Shown one piece after another: positions 52,542-64,000 of a stretch of 64,000 bases of DNA. The position numbers and the translations under genes were made by a program. The notes under the pieces were generated by a model, which made no database searches, was not told the DNA's origin, and saw only the letters and a program-made list of their open reading frames with translations. Location: contig NC_092467.1 in assembly GCF_047495875.1 (NCBI RefSeq), positions 19,549,066 to 19,613,065 of the forward strand. Direction: 5' to 3'. Source of the DNA: Pithys albifrons albifrons. Lineage: Eukaryota; Chordata; Aves; Passeriformes; Thamnophilidae. The number at the start of each line of letters is the position of its first letter. The first letter of the stretch is position 1.

Positions 52542-55500
52542 ATTTGGAATTAAGACAAATCCATCAGGGGAAGTCAAGAGAGGGTATACTGGACTTCAGG
52601 AAAGCATTTGTTAATCCCATTTTAGTCTAAGAATACTATTGAAAAGTGCCTTGAAAGAGAAAATCTAGCCCTACGCTTCACGGATCCAAATAAAATATTT
52701 CACAGTTGTCATAACAGAACTTCTTAAAATGCTGTTATGTAAAAGAGAAATAAAAGATATGATCAGGAGTTCACCTGGACATGAAAGCATCCATGTTTCA
52801 GGGTCATGCTAGTGTCAATCAGGAATGCATTCTGTCCCTTCTGCTGAATGGCATGGTCCTTGATTTTATTACAAGAGAAAGAGCAAATAAATAAATTGAA
52901 ACCAGACACAGCAGATATTGGCAAAAGTACAATGAAATACCTAGCTTTTGTTGGTAGTTGACAGTTTGTGTGAGGCCATGGTGCATATGCCACTGGGCAG
53001 CTGGAGGAACTTTTGAACAAATAAGTGGAACTTCCTCCATGTAGCAATTCCTAGTGTGAAACTTGGTATGGAGCTTAAACGTAGTCAATATTAAAGGACA
53101 GACAAGATACAAAACATGTCAAAGCTTTTTTTGTCTCCTACCCAACTTTTCAATGAACTTTATTTCTATACCAGGAATTAGTCCCTTAGTTGATCTGATG
53201 CTAGTCACTAGTTAAAAACTTTCAAAGCAAAATTCTATCAGAAATAGCAAGGACTAGACGCGGTTCAGAAGCACTAAAGGAAAGCTGTGGTTGAACACCA
53301 CATCTTTAACACAGGGCAGGAGGATGGAACAATAAGTTTCCTATTATTTCGTTAGGCCCTGCTGATTGCACTCATTTTGGTGTCAAAAATTTGGTTTTCT
53401 CCATTGTTCCCTCCCATGAATTTACTGTTTTTGATTCAGAGCTCAACTTGTGTGTTACTTTCATGATCTGAATTAATTTCCTAAAATGAAAAGCAAAGAA
53501 ACCCAATTGGTTTTTCTCTGCACTTAAGACTGTGCTTTTGTTAACTTCATGGCAAAACTGTGCTTTTTACCTTAGCCATCATCCAGTGTCTCTCTGCAAG
53601 TTCAGTAGCTCCGCAAATGCAGGAAATACTTGCTACTTGCTCCTAGCAGCACCAGGCACTGAAGTCCCCCAGCCTCTTAAGAAGCAGCAGCAACATGCAG
53701 AAGATCAATTACTTTAAAATTTCAGGCTTTGATTTGATTCCTTGGTAAGGGAAAACTTGTTCTGCTGCGCTGGCAATGCAAGTAGGTAGTCTGAATAACT
53801 GAGAGAGGTGATCAGAGTTTTCCCTTTAAAAAGTCTTTTCCCCACTCTTGCGTGTGTTTTACACAAAAGTTACTAAGACCTTCCTGATCTGCTGGTGGAA
53901 TTCTTTAAGCATAAAAGCTGAATTTCTTCTCTCAGCTTTAGAAACTCTACAACAATTTTATTATTCTTCTGTTTGTGAGTAATCCATGTAATAGGCTAGT
54001 ATAACAGAATACATTTTAAGGCTTTTTTCTGCCTGCGTAGTTCCTGTCACAACATTGCTACAGCCCATGTGGGGCCTCATAGGATCCAGTTGAGGCAACT
54101 GTTGACACTGGATCACTGAAAGCTCTCTCATAAAATCTGGTTTTAGAAACTAGTCTGTTCTAATTTCTCAGACTATTGTGAGTGCTACTGCGTATGTATG
54201 TACCTTTTTCACACTATATGTGCTTCTTCTAAATGTCCAAAAGAGGAGCGTTTCAGTGGGTTCACATTTCTTTTTTTAATTTATGCATATGTACATTGCT
54301 TTTCTCCTGCAGTTCTATGGCTCATTACTGCATGAATAAACGGTGTGCAGATTTTGCAAGGCTCTGCCAGAAGATGTTTATTAGTTTCATCATTCTTATG
54401 AAAATCATATTCCAGCAGATTCAGACAATGTGTAAAACATGGTACGTGTGAATTGGCCATTTCACACTACACTTACAATATTAGCAGCAATAATAATACG
54501 AGAGAAGAGACCTTAGGGAAGGGGATAGACCTTAAGTTAATTTGGTTATAGAGCTCTGATATGTGATCTTTGTTAAGCCCAAAGGTGTAATGAACAGTTA
54601 GCTTATTTTCAAAAGTTGCTATCAATTGCTGACAAAGGTGACAAGCCAAAATATTGATGCAGAAAACAGCTTGCCAGTTTTTACATATTTTGCCCATTTT
54701 GGGTATATGGTTGTCGTGTGTCTTGAGGGTTGTCTTACTGAGTAAGAGACAGTGCTTTAAAGAAATGTTTGTTGTTGCATAAACAGAGAAGCAAAATATA
54801 CTCCTGACTGTTTTAAATTTCTCTTGTAAAACAGTGCATATTCCTGGTAATGGCACCACGGTCATATGGCTGGTGTGAAACTTTCAGGCATGCTGATCAA
54901 ATAGTTCTTATAGTAAAAGATATAAGACATATCTTTCCCTCTGCATAAATGGTAACAGCACTGGAGCTCCCCTGCTGTTTATCTCCTTCATTCAGCTCCC
55001 AGTTCTGCTGCTTGATGTGGTTTACTCTTCATTTGCCTTTACAGTTTCAGTAAAGCTCTTGTCTTCCCCTGCTCTTTCCGTGCAGTGAGTACTTTTTCTA
55101 CGTGCTCTGCTTGAGACTGCCATGGAGAAGACTTCATAGCTTACAATTTATTATGTTTTGGCACAAGTTTCTTGGATTTTTAAAAAATCTTTTAAGAACT
55201 TCAAGTTTTTACTATTTATGAAAAGTAATTGACTGAAGGGACAAACGCAATCAATTATCATAAATGATCTAGTATATAATCAGAATCATCAGAATCTATA
55301 GTACCATTGTGTACTATATGTTTAAAGAGACACCTAAGACAATCTGAAAAAAACCCCAGAATTCATCAGATTGCAAAATTGTCTTAAAAAAAAAAATTCC
55401 GTCCAACTGTAATATTTCAAGCATTGCTTTACCTGGCCATTTGTCTCCCCACTAATATTCAGGGCTTAGAATAAACTATGAAACTCATTCTCTAATGTTC

Positions 55501-56099
55501 ATTGGGTTTTTAACTATCAGTGCTTCTTACACTTCTTACCTGTTCCCCCCTACTGGTAAGACATATCATCCCTGTACTTCCAAACAGAGAAAGTTGACTT
55601 TCAAGGCTAGAGGAGCTGTCTTCTTGCCAGCACCAAAATTCAGTACTATAAAATCTTTGCCTGAACACAGTTATCTAAATTTCATTCATGTGAGTATGCC
55701 AAGAGGGAGGCCTTGTTAGTCAGGTCCTTTAGAATAATATTCCTGGTTTGAAGACCTTACAAGGTAAATTAAGAAAACCACAAACATAATAACCAGTAGG
55801 TTTCAATTCCATCTAGTTATCACATTGAAAATGGTTCCTTTGTTTATAGTTTCCTGTCATCCAGTCAGTATTAAAACTATGACATTGTTAGACTTCAAGA
55901 TCTAGTTTCTTTTGTCAAAAGCTTTAGAAGCCCATATAAATATTTGCTGTTTCTTCCTCATTCACTTTTATTTACAATCCCCAAAGTGCTAAATAGATGA
56001 CAGTGACACATCTTCCTTTGTAGGAGCTGTGCTTGCTTGTCCCTACACATGTAATTTATTCTTGTTGCAGTTGTTTCAGCATTTTTTTTTAAACCTTAC
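52542..56099. other. Gene-free stretch
   Basis: No gene supported. An 8-bp inverted repeat GATCCAGT/ACTGGATC (54083-54090 and 54107-54114) lies here. A 130-codon minus frame (54473-54865) and overlapping 94-97-codon minus frames near 52763-53112 have no domains. The segment near 55277-55300 contains two GATTCTG-like words on the minus strand that could be a CR1 tail relic, too short to call. Confidence 0.5.
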
Positions 56100-56476
56100 T
56101 AGTGCCTGACTTCCGTAATCACCCCAATATCCTTTTTTGAAGGATAGACACAAATTAACAATGCCTCCAAGTCCCCTGCAGTACCAGACCATTTTAGGTT
56201 AACTTTTTCTGCATGCTGCTCAGCCATGTCATTCTGAAGTTCCCTTTGGATATCTGCATGAAGTTTAGTTTGTCTCCACGTGTTATTGCACTTACGTATT
56301 TTCTCTTGTAACCAACTCAAACGTGTGGGTGTGGCTACTTCTGAGGGAATGCAGAGCCTTAGCTGCCTGTGTCCAGGTGCACAGCTGGAGCAGATGTGCA
56401 CCATCTCAAGTGCTTTAGGTAGGAAACCTGTGAGGAACATGAGGACCAAAACTGTGCGACTTGGCGCAGAATGCAT
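56100..56476 (-). CDS. Candidate first exon of a secreted-type protein, unknown family
   Basis: On the minus strand an ATG at 56476 opens about 125 codons. The N-terminus looks like a signal peptide: a short basic n-region (MHSAPSR), then a hydrophobic core (TVLVLMFLTGFL), then several cysteines and a charged, helix-prone segment (WLQEKIRKCNNTW, a possible N-glycosylation site NNT). The frame stays open to a plausible splice donor, CACTA|GTAAGG at 56099-56098. The in-frame stop codon TAG spans that junction, so the frame would remain open if spliced there. The region is GC-richer than its flanks. An in-frame stop lies just upstream of the ATG, and the start context (CAA before ATG) is weak. 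I recognise no family, and no second exon was found. It could be real, a pseudogene relic, or chance. Confidence 0.25.
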
Positions 56477-59420
56477 TTGTCCGGAACTTCAGAAAAACCT
56501 TCTATGAATGTCATGTATATCAGTAAGGAAAGCTAGTGAAATAAATGATGAAACAAACAGAATGTGCCATAAATCTCATGATATTTAACATGCATGTATT
56601 AATAACCTGTACATAACAAACAGATCAGACTGAGGATAAACATCCAGTTGTCAAGTGTATAGAAGGAATAACTCTTTTACACACAAAATTATCAGGAAGA
56701 AGCCACTAACTGTTTTTTGAGAGCCCATATATCTTTTGACTAATACAAGTAACAGAGTGGAGATGATACTCAAGACAGTCAGCAGAGCCAGCAGGAACTT
56801 TTATATTTGAATCTCAGATGAGAATTCAAAGTGAACATACTCTTGGGTCAGGTAAGGTAAAATTGCTGATCACTGGCAGTGACATTCAGGAGACAGGTTA
56901 TGTTTGTTAACTTTAACCTTTGCCTTCAATGTGTCAAATACATTTTGAAATCCCATGTAACAAGAGTAAGCAATTACAGAAATATTCCATCGGTAAAGAG
57001 AAAACTTTAATTGAAGCAAGATTAGTCTAAAATTGGTTTGTACTGGTGACCTTTTGTATCTAGCACTATAAGTAAAAGTCTGATCTTGAGATAGGTAATG
57101 TATTTGTTTTACAACAATTTTTTTTTTTACAATTTTAATAGAAATGTAAGTGTAAGTTGCAAATTTGGAGTGCTATTGTCTCCAGGGTTGGAGCAAATCT
57201 GAAATGGTTCATGGAACCACTGGGGATCTTTCCTGTCTAGATGTTACGGAGCACCACAAGGTTTGTGTTGCCAAATGCCTCTCTTGCAGGAGAAAAAATG
57301 GAGACATAGACACACCTCTTACATCCCCACGTTAGGTGCACCCTGCTTCAGCTACTCTATAGAGAGGCAATCAGGCCAGTTATTGCCTCAGTGCAGAGCC
57401 TCTTGCTGAGAGTAATTCAGTTGTTAAGGACTTCCCTTCTGTCCCTTACTGATGCATTTTATTTTCTGTTATTCTAATGTATCAGTCTTTATTTGACTTA
57501 CATAAATAAATATTTTTATTTGACTTGATTTTACTTTCAAATTTGATTTTAGTTTTCCTTGGGTCCACCTTTCTGCATCAGCTGTATCAGCTATTTTCAC
57601 TCTTTTTCATGGCTCTGAATAAAGCTAATAATGTCCCCACAGCAGTCAGTTCAAAAATCCCTCTTCAAACCTTTCCTGCCTTCTCAGAACATTCAGTTGG
57701 ATTTGTCCAAAATTGTTAACCACAGAGGCTGCATTTTGGTTTTCAGATCTCGCCAGTAAGCTATGCTGAAGTCACAGTGGGAACTCCCAGCTGGCCCTCC
57801 CTGCGGCAGGAAGGCAGCAAGTGATGGCTCAGGCATTAAGCACGTGGTCACAGACAGCACAGAAAGCTGTGCACAGATGGAGTTCTGCTCCTTTTTAGGC
57901 TGTAACAGTGTTAAGTAATCTAATTTATATACAGAGGGCTGAAGTTGCCTGTTACTGCTGTTTTATTAGACTTCGTTTTCTCAGTGGGGTCCTGCCCCAT
58001 GACTGGGGATTGTGGATGTTAGAACAATGCTCTGAGTAAATAATCTGTAGGGAAAATATTCAGACTGGTAATGCACAGCAACCTTATTACCAGACCATGC
58101 TGTCATTGTACTAGTCACTGTTTAAACATATGAGGAGAAAGACCTTAGGTAAAATACCTTGTGCAGTGAGAGTCTGTTCCCTGATCAAGAGATGATTAAG
58201 ACAATGATGTTTCTAACAGGTTTGTTTTCTGTCATTTGGACTTATATCTGTATGGGTATAATTGTTTTAAGTAGATTTTGCAGTGTCGTCTTCTCTCTGT
58301 GCTATATTCTATATGTACAAAACAGTGACCTCCCCCCAACTCCACTTACATATGCTGCATGTGTAAAGATAGTCAGCTCTGATGTAGGACTACTTTGCTG
58401 GTTTTGTAGTGACATCCCTATTTCCCTACTCCTTCAGTTCATCAACTCTGGCCTCAAGGTGCTATACTAGTGCTCTGAGGGCCATTAACTACTTGCACCA
58501 CATTTGGATCAGACACGTATATCTAACCTTATCTTTGAAAGGTCTGGAGAAAATAACATTGGAAAGGAGATCTTCTGTTCAAGTTCGTGCCCTCTTGACT
58601 AGTTTGAATTAACACCCACTTAGAGAGGGTAAGAAGTCAAAAATGTGCCTGGAAGGTTAAACATCAAGTATGCAAAGCTAGACTTCCAAACTTCCATAAT
58701 GCATGAAAATGTATATGTAAAAAATGTCTGAACAGACTCAAAGTTTAACTGTTAATATATTTTAAAGTATGTGAATTTTAAAGCCTTTTTGAGGTTCTCT
58801 TTTGCTGTTTGCCTTCAGGGGAGGTGAAACAAGTTTCTAACCTTTGCAGCCTCTCAATGGAAGAGAGGGAAGGAAGAACACACATACAGAAAGAAATCTC
58901 AAATTTTCATCTTGTTGTGTGATCTTTGAAGGGCTTCAAGAATAAAAATTTTAAAGAGAACCCCATAGGTGCTACATGATCTGCATTTTGTTTGTCAGGC
59001 TTACAATCATCACAAGAGAGAGAGATGTCACAGATTTACTGCCAATGCAGTCACCCCGCTTCTCAGCTGGCTGGCATTTCTCTGCCCCTTCCCAGCACTT
59101 GGGTTTGTCACTGACAGCTCTTCCAAGTAGTTGTTTGTGGTACGTTTTGGGATCCACCCTAGACACTTCTGATACCCCTTAGAATGACCTCTAGCCTTGG
59201 CCCTAGTTAATCTTGTGTAGAGGATCACATTTCATCTTGTCCTTCCCTCTGTTTAGAGAGAACTTGTCTGGCTTGCCAAAAATACTCCTTTCTCTTTTCT
59301 TTTTTTTTAGACAGTTTGTTAAAGTCAGGTCAGATTCCTGATTCAGTTCACAGCATGGCTGCGTTTCAGTTGCTGTGGTGAAAGGGGAGACTGTGAACAG
59401 TAGGATGACAAAAAATGGTT
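56477..59420. other. Gene-free stretch
   Basis: Mostly AT-rich. GC-richer at 57720-57900 without a frame of note. A 103-codon plus frame (58159-58470) is hydrophobic but lacks recognisable motifs or splice context. Confidence 0.5.
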
Positions 59421-59438
59421 GGGGGCGGGGGGAGGGGG
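59421..59438 (+). other. G-run tract with quadruplex potential
   Basis: Runs of five, six and five G separated by single C and A bases lie in an otherwise AT-rich region. With only three long runs a four-tract intramolecular quadruplex requires splitting the long runs, so the potential is moderate. Confidence 0.5.
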
Positions 59439-60149
59439 ATTAGGTGGAACTCCATAGTCTGCAGAAGTCTGTATATTGTTAAATCATAGCCTCAGTCCCA
59501 AAGGTAAATAGAAATATGTCTGATGTGCCAACAGTCCTATGCAGGAATGCAGATTGGTTTTTACTTGTGCTGAAATGCAGATGTATCTCTGTGTCTCTGT
59601 ACCATAGGATACAGATAGTCTTTGCCTCAGACTTTAGTCAGAGTTGTTCAAAGGACCTTCCTGATTACAGTGAACCCTATAATAATCATGGCACTGGTTC
59701 AGTATATTTTAAATAGTGTCTAGAAATATTTCCAGAGTGAGGAAACCATTTGTTGTTTAGCTGTCTAGCTGTTCTTGGTATCACTGAATGAGTTTCTGAA
59801 GTTCAGAGCAGTGGTGAGACAGAGGCAGTTGAACATCAGTCATTTGAGTAAACAACCAAACAAAAAAAGCCCAACAACTGAAGTTGGCTTGGGCTCTTTG
59901 TAAAAATTCTTCTGAATTTATCATACCAGCTATCACTTAGTCATTTGGTCCTGGATAAGATTGAAAAATGATATATGCAGCTTGCTACCCAGTGTCAGCA
60001 CTGGCAAGCTTCTATGACTGCATTTGAGCTGAATATTTCAGCAAATAGCATAGCCCAGCAGCAATTGCTGAGCCCTGTCTATATCCTCTCTTTGCAGTGA
60101 GCAGGGATTTTTCATTTCATACATCATTTACAGCTTGCCACAGTGATTG
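59439..60149. other. Gene-free stretch
   Basis: Unique AT-rich sequence without gene or repeat signals. Confidence 0.5.
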
Positions 60150-60640
60150 CAGTCAGCCAGGATATATTTTCAACACAAAGAGAAGAAAGAGAAATATATA
60201 TCATTTGGTGCAGAAGTTGGGCATATTGGGTTCAAATTTAATTACACTATAATATCAAAAGCTACACTAATAGACAAAGAGTCAACTATCCTTAACTCGG
60301 GGTAAAATAAAATCAGTTTTTCTGTTGCTCAAGAGTTCTGCCTGGGCTTACTGGGCAGCAATTTTGCTGCTTTGATACATTACATCCATAATAGTCAGTG
60401 CACATACTTAAATGGGTACAGTGCATATATCATCCATCTAACTATTTTACAAAATAACAGATGCCTTCAACCCTCTTGGCAGAATTGCCTTGTTAATGGC
60501 ACTTATTATTGCTGAAAAGTGCAGCTCCCATTTCTTTAGCTGCTGGAGAGTCTGCAGGTTCCTGCTGGGCAAGACAATCAATTAGAAAGGGGGGTCTCAG
60601 CAGGGATCTGCTGACCACAGAATCCGTGTGACCTTAGAGG
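60150..60640. other. Candidate conserved non-coding block
   Basis: About 490 bp of complex, non-repetitive sequence with no notable frame. It contains multiple homeodomain-like cores (TTTAATTACACT near 60236, CAATCAATTAGA near 60575) and balanced composition unlike the stuttering A/T-rich flanks. The texture resembles deeply conserved developmental enhancers, but that is only pattern impression; no alignment is possible here. Confidence 0.18.
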
Positions 60641-62441
60641 AAGGCTTACTTCCATTTTTCTTCTTTTTTCCCACCCACTGTCCTACCAACATGTCTGGAT
60701 CCTGATCTGCAGTAGCTTGGATAGACAGGATAGGTTGATAGACTGATCAGCTGAGCCAGTGTAAAAAATAAATAGAAAAAGAAGGAGCCTTTTCTGGCAA
60801 AACAGTGTAAACCTTCACAGTTTCTATGAAACTTGGGAGATCCTGAGCATTGCTGCTTGAGATCAGATCCACAGCTAAGGGATCTGTAGAAACACATGTA
60901 AGAAACACAGGTTTTGTGTTTTGATACCTTCTTTTCCTTTCTCATTAGGGCTTTAGAAGAAATTCTCACTGGAAACCAGAATTATTCTATTTTTAAGGGC
61001 CTCAGAATCACAGAAGACTCTTGCAAAAATCTCTTCATTTTTAGACATTTGTAAAACTTCATTTATTGAGCTGCAGTGACTGCTGAAGCACACATAACAA
61101 ATAAGAATTTGTCCTCAGTTGAAATGCATTAAAAGTTGAATTTGTGAAAACAAAAAGGTTTGAAAGATATAAAAAATCTGGAAAAACATCGGTATTACAC
61201 GATATTGTGAACCAGTATGCATGGTAGTGATTAACACAGTGTTTGGGGTAGTAAACGGAATACTATTACATCACAGTCTTGAGGGTCTGGAGATGCTGGG
61301 GTGCACAATGACAATTTTGGGACTGAGGAGTTACCTTCAAGTGGGAGAAGTCTTTGATAATTTCTCCTCCCTGAATTCCCCGTGCTTTCCCTGATAATGT
61401 GGTCCTTAGCTTTGCAGGGATAGATCAATTTGCCATTATGTCCTCACCATGACTGAAATAGGTTTGAAGTGCATACTCTGTAGTACAGAATCAGGAGAGT
61501 GATTACTGCAATTAAAGCTTGTTATTTAAGAAAAAAAATCCAATGTAACAAGATGGTGGTAATAGAGTATAGAAGTACTTCATTTGCTTCAAAGGCACTG
61601 CAGAAGGAAAGCTCAGGGGCAGCTGCACAGGGAGCAATGCACTTTCCATTAGCAAATAGTCAATGGAGTCCTGACAGGGCAATCCATGGCATAACAGAAC
61701 TTTATTTCCATTCTTTAAATGACAGTAAGAAGAAAAATAAACTGGCAAAGTCTTTCCTGGAATCATTTGTGGTTGTCAGACTTTGTCAGTGTGCTTTTGA
61801 CACCTTCTTTTAAAGTTAGAAAAGCAGGGAAAGCTATATGCCTGTAGCCTTGACCCTGTTTCCTTATTGGGGAAACTGAACTGATGAGCTGTGTTTGTTG
61901 TTTCATTTGTCAAAATATATAAGGTCATCACAGTAGTATATATTTGACTTTAGGAGATGAGCTGCTATAATTTGTAGCAATACACTAATTTTATTGCTTG
62001 CTTTGATAGAAGCTGAGGATGTTTTTAAAAAATCTTAATTTCAGAGTGAATTATATTAGTTTTTCATTGCTACCTGCTTGTGTTGAACTCTTTTTTTGGG
62101 TGTAATTAGCAATCAGTAAATTACTTTATTTCTCCTTTGTTTAATCAAGTTAATGATGTCTGCAAAGAAACATGATGCTAAGGGGTTTGGGGTTTTTTGC
62201 TGCTCTACCTCAAGAGGCTCTTGAGAGTTTCAGATTTTGCCAGACTCAAAACTATAAGCAGTGAATCAAGAGCTGTCCTGATATCTTTTAAAGAATCTTT
62301 CACTTCATTGCTGCATAAAGGTGAACCTAAGTAGTACAGAAGACAGCTCGAACAGAAGATGGACTCGAGCTAGCAGGGAGAGCGTGCCTCGCAGGCTGAC
62401 CCCTCTGTGTAAGTGAGGGAGTGTTTTTTCCTTGCTGACAG
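60641..62441. other. Gene-free stretch
   Basis: Frames of 104-107 codons (60646-60969 minus, 61499-61813 plus) have no domains. Homeobox-type cores GTAATTAGCAATCAG lie near 62102. No gene is supported. Confidence 0.5.
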
Positions 62442-62791
62442 GACAAGACTGGTACACTAATGAGCCATCTGCCTTGCTGGGCCAGAGTTTTAAGAACAAC
62501 ATGCCTTCCTGTCCTTTGCATGCTCTGCCCTCTAGAAAACGTAGCTCTATTGTTACTTATGACACGAGACTCTGCCTTATCAAAGGATAAAGAAATCAGT
62601 GATGAAGAGAGAATTAGGGAAATGAAGGGAGTTACAGGACAGAGAGCTTCATTAGAAGGATTAAAAAAAATCAGAGAAGAGGAAGATTTAATGAGGCTCT
62701 TGTTTATTACTTTTGCTAATTTAGGAAGTCTTGCTGCTGGCTGTGGCACTGGAAGGTTAAATTGTACAGACACTTTCAAAATTAATATTGC
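62442..62791 (+). CDS. Candidate exon, open on both strands, unknown protein
   Basis: A strong acceptor-like sequence (a T-rich stretch ending CTTGCTGACAG at 62431-62441) is followed by a plus-strand frame that stays open for 125 codons to a stop at 62814-62816. A donor-like GCA|GTGAGT lies at 62791/62792. The C-terminal half encodes an acidic/basic helix-like stretch (EISDEERIREMKG, KKIREEEDL). The minus strand is also open for 150 codons (62327-62779), the second-longest frame of the window. ATTAAA at about 62915 could serve as a polyadenylation signal for a terminal exon. Dual-strand openness over ~350 bp is unusual in this AT-rich sequence, but neither frame matches a family I know. An ultraconserved-type non-coding element is an equal alternative. 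Confidence 0.2.
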
Positions 62792-62951
62792 AGTGAGTCA
62801 GAATACAGGACTTTAGTATTCACTTGCATTTAATGGACTCAGACTGTAGGCATGTTGATTTTTAAAGACTGTTTTCCAACTGTGCTTTGCCCATTCTACA
62901 ACAGATTGGTCTACATTAAAGCTACTCTGCTCTGGGCACCCCTATGCATGT

Positions 62952-63277
62952 TGTTATAGACTGGTTTTTGCGACATTTGAGGGGCACCCAGGTCTCAGGA
63001 GCTACCCTGTTTCCTGGAGGGGATGTGCTCCCCCTTTTTCACCTGCCACGTGGCCCCCGAGATGCCCCAGAAGAGCCACACAGAGACCACAGGAGAGGAA
63101 CCAGAGAGAAAGCTTTATTAACATGGATAGAGGTATTTAAAGGTTTTGGTGGGATTCTAGCTACTACAAATAAGAAACTGGGGATAACAACCAATAGGAA
63201 AGGGTAAAATAAAGGCCAATAAGGAAACTTATACAAACCTTTTCAAGGAAAAACTCAGGCAGTCCTAGCTGGTAACA
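62952..63277 (-). mobile_element. Solo LTR of a second endogenous retrovirus family
   Basis: About 326 bp bounded by terminal inverted repeats TGTTA (62952-62956) and TAACA (63273-63277). Read on the minus strand it starts TGTTACC and ends TAACA. It has a TATA-like TTTAAATA (complement of 63134-63141) and, about 15-20 bases further on, an AATAAA signal (complement of 63114-63119). A GC-richer U5-like stretch rich in CTCT and TGTGG words then follows. This fits an LTR transcribed leftward. It shares no sequence with copies A and B beyond this architecture. No convincing target-site duplication is visible, and no retroviral gene remnant could be identified beside it. Confidence 0.65.
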
Positions 63278-63340
63278 TAATGGTCTTCTCAGGGGATTTT
63301 GGGAAGAAAACAGTGACTCAAGGAAAAAAGAACAAGGAAT

Positions 63341-63883
63341 TTATTTTCTAACATATTTACACAACAGTAAAAGCTTCTGTTTTAAGGCATTTGGGATAGC
63401 TTCTCCATCTTCTCCATGAGCCCATTTCTCACAAGATTTTTTCCATTTCTGATACCGCAAGTCCTCTGCCACAGATTTTTGTCCTTTTTTCCCCCTGTGG
63501 TCTGCTGAGTTCTTATTCTGCTTGGACACTCTCTAGTTCTGAACCTCACAACTGTTTTGTGGGTCAGAAAGGGCTAATACCAGTCACCTTCTAAAAGGAA
63601 CTACCTTAACTGCACTTAATGGATCCTTCTGAATTCTTACCAGCAGCCACGCAGTGCTGTCTGTAACTGCTCTGAACACAGACAGTGCTGGACATGGGGT
63701 GTCCCATGCTAGCAAGTCAGAGTCAGCAGAATGTATTGTGGGCTTTAGGTGCAGGGTGGATATATTATCTGATGACTGATTTCTGAGGTGCTGTGAAAGT
63801 GGTTCTGTCTTGACATGACAGAAATTGTACTGAACTTTTTTCTTCACCTCATGTAGCTTCATTTTTTGCCTCTGACTTTTCAT
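63341..63883 (-). pseudogene. Low-stop minus-strand frame, possible decayed gene
   Basis: From the ATG at 63883 one frame reads about 180 codons with only two internal stops, TGA at 63584-63586 and TAG at 63533-63535, before a TAA at 63341-63343 that overlaps an AATAAA. In this base composition roughly one stop per 15-20 codons would be expected. The C-terminal part is lysine-rich and hydrophilic (for example DLRYQKWKKSCEKW). It lies just upstream, in the same orientation, of the LTR at 62952-63277, so it could be the remnant of an internal retroviral region, but I recognise no retroviral motif. A host pseudogene or chance are alternatives. Confidence 0.22.
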
Positions 63884-64000
63884 TCATGAAGTGATCCATC
63901 CACAAATTAACATTTTTAGTTCTATGTTTCCCATCTAAGATTATAATATGGCATTTTTTCCATGTGGTGCTGCCTTTTTTGTCACATCAATTTTATGAAG
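63884..64000. other. AT-rich window edge
   Basis: Nothing recognised. Confidence 0.5.

Noticed and set aside
54083..54114. Inverted repeat GATCCAGT/ACTGGATC
   Set aside because: Short stem with a 16-nt loop and no support for an RNA gene or element.
55277..55300. Minus-strand GATTCTGATGATTCTG, CR1-tail-like
   Set aside because: Too short and lacks the neighbouring CR1 sequence.
1..64000. Prokaryotic systems (operons, CRISPR, toxin-antitoxin, phage)
   Set aside because: No Shine-Dalgarno-preceded long frames, no regularly spaced repeats, and clear vertebrate repeats (CR1, LTRs) throughout.

Overview
This 64 kb window looks like non-coding DNA from a vertebrate genome, most likely a bird. 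It is AT-rich on both strands and stop codons are dense in all six frames. The longest ATG-to-stop frame is only about 160 codons, and that one overlaps a likely transposon tail. The best taxonomic clue is a reverse-oriented CR1 LINE 3' end near 41.3 kb, with a second degraded CR1 tail near 31.1 kb. CR1 is the dominant LINE of birds and is also found in other sauropsids. No prokaryotic gene organisation, operon, CRISPR array, rRNA or tRNA was seen. No protein-coding gene can be called with confidence: the window reads as a gene desert or the inside of very long introns.

Layout. At 0.6-0.9 kb there is a CpG-richer island resembling the 3' tail of a LINE-type retrotransposon ending in (ATG)n. 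At 7.7-7.8 kb there is a minus-strand G-quadruplex motif followed by a GTTTT microsatellite. From 11 to 19 kb the unique sequence includes stretches that look like conserved non-coding elements: paired POU octamers near 11.1 kb, a CpG-retaining block at 13.0-13.5 kb, and a repeated ACTCATGAG palindrome at 18.3 kb. Two related minus-strand solo LTRs lie at 21.03 and 40.15 kb. A third, unrelated minus-strand LTR lies at 62.95-63.28 kb. A second octamer pair is at 26.0-26.2 kb. A decayed coding-like segment, interrupted only by TGA codons, is at 27.84-28.25 kb. The CR1 copies lie at 31.1 and 41.3 kb and a (TA)n microsatellite at 42.3 kb.

Three stretches have exon-like properties (open frame plus plausible splice signals): 46902-47072 (+), 56100-56476 (-) and 62442-62791 (+). 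A minus-strand frame with only two stops in about 180 codons lies at 63341-63883. None matches a protein family I recognise. They are candidates, not genes.

Support is strongest for the CR1 at 41.3 kb, the LTRs and the simple repeats. Exons, pseudogenes and putative regulatory blocks are inferences that need transcript data or cross-species alignment. I found no undescribed biological system that the sequence itself can support.
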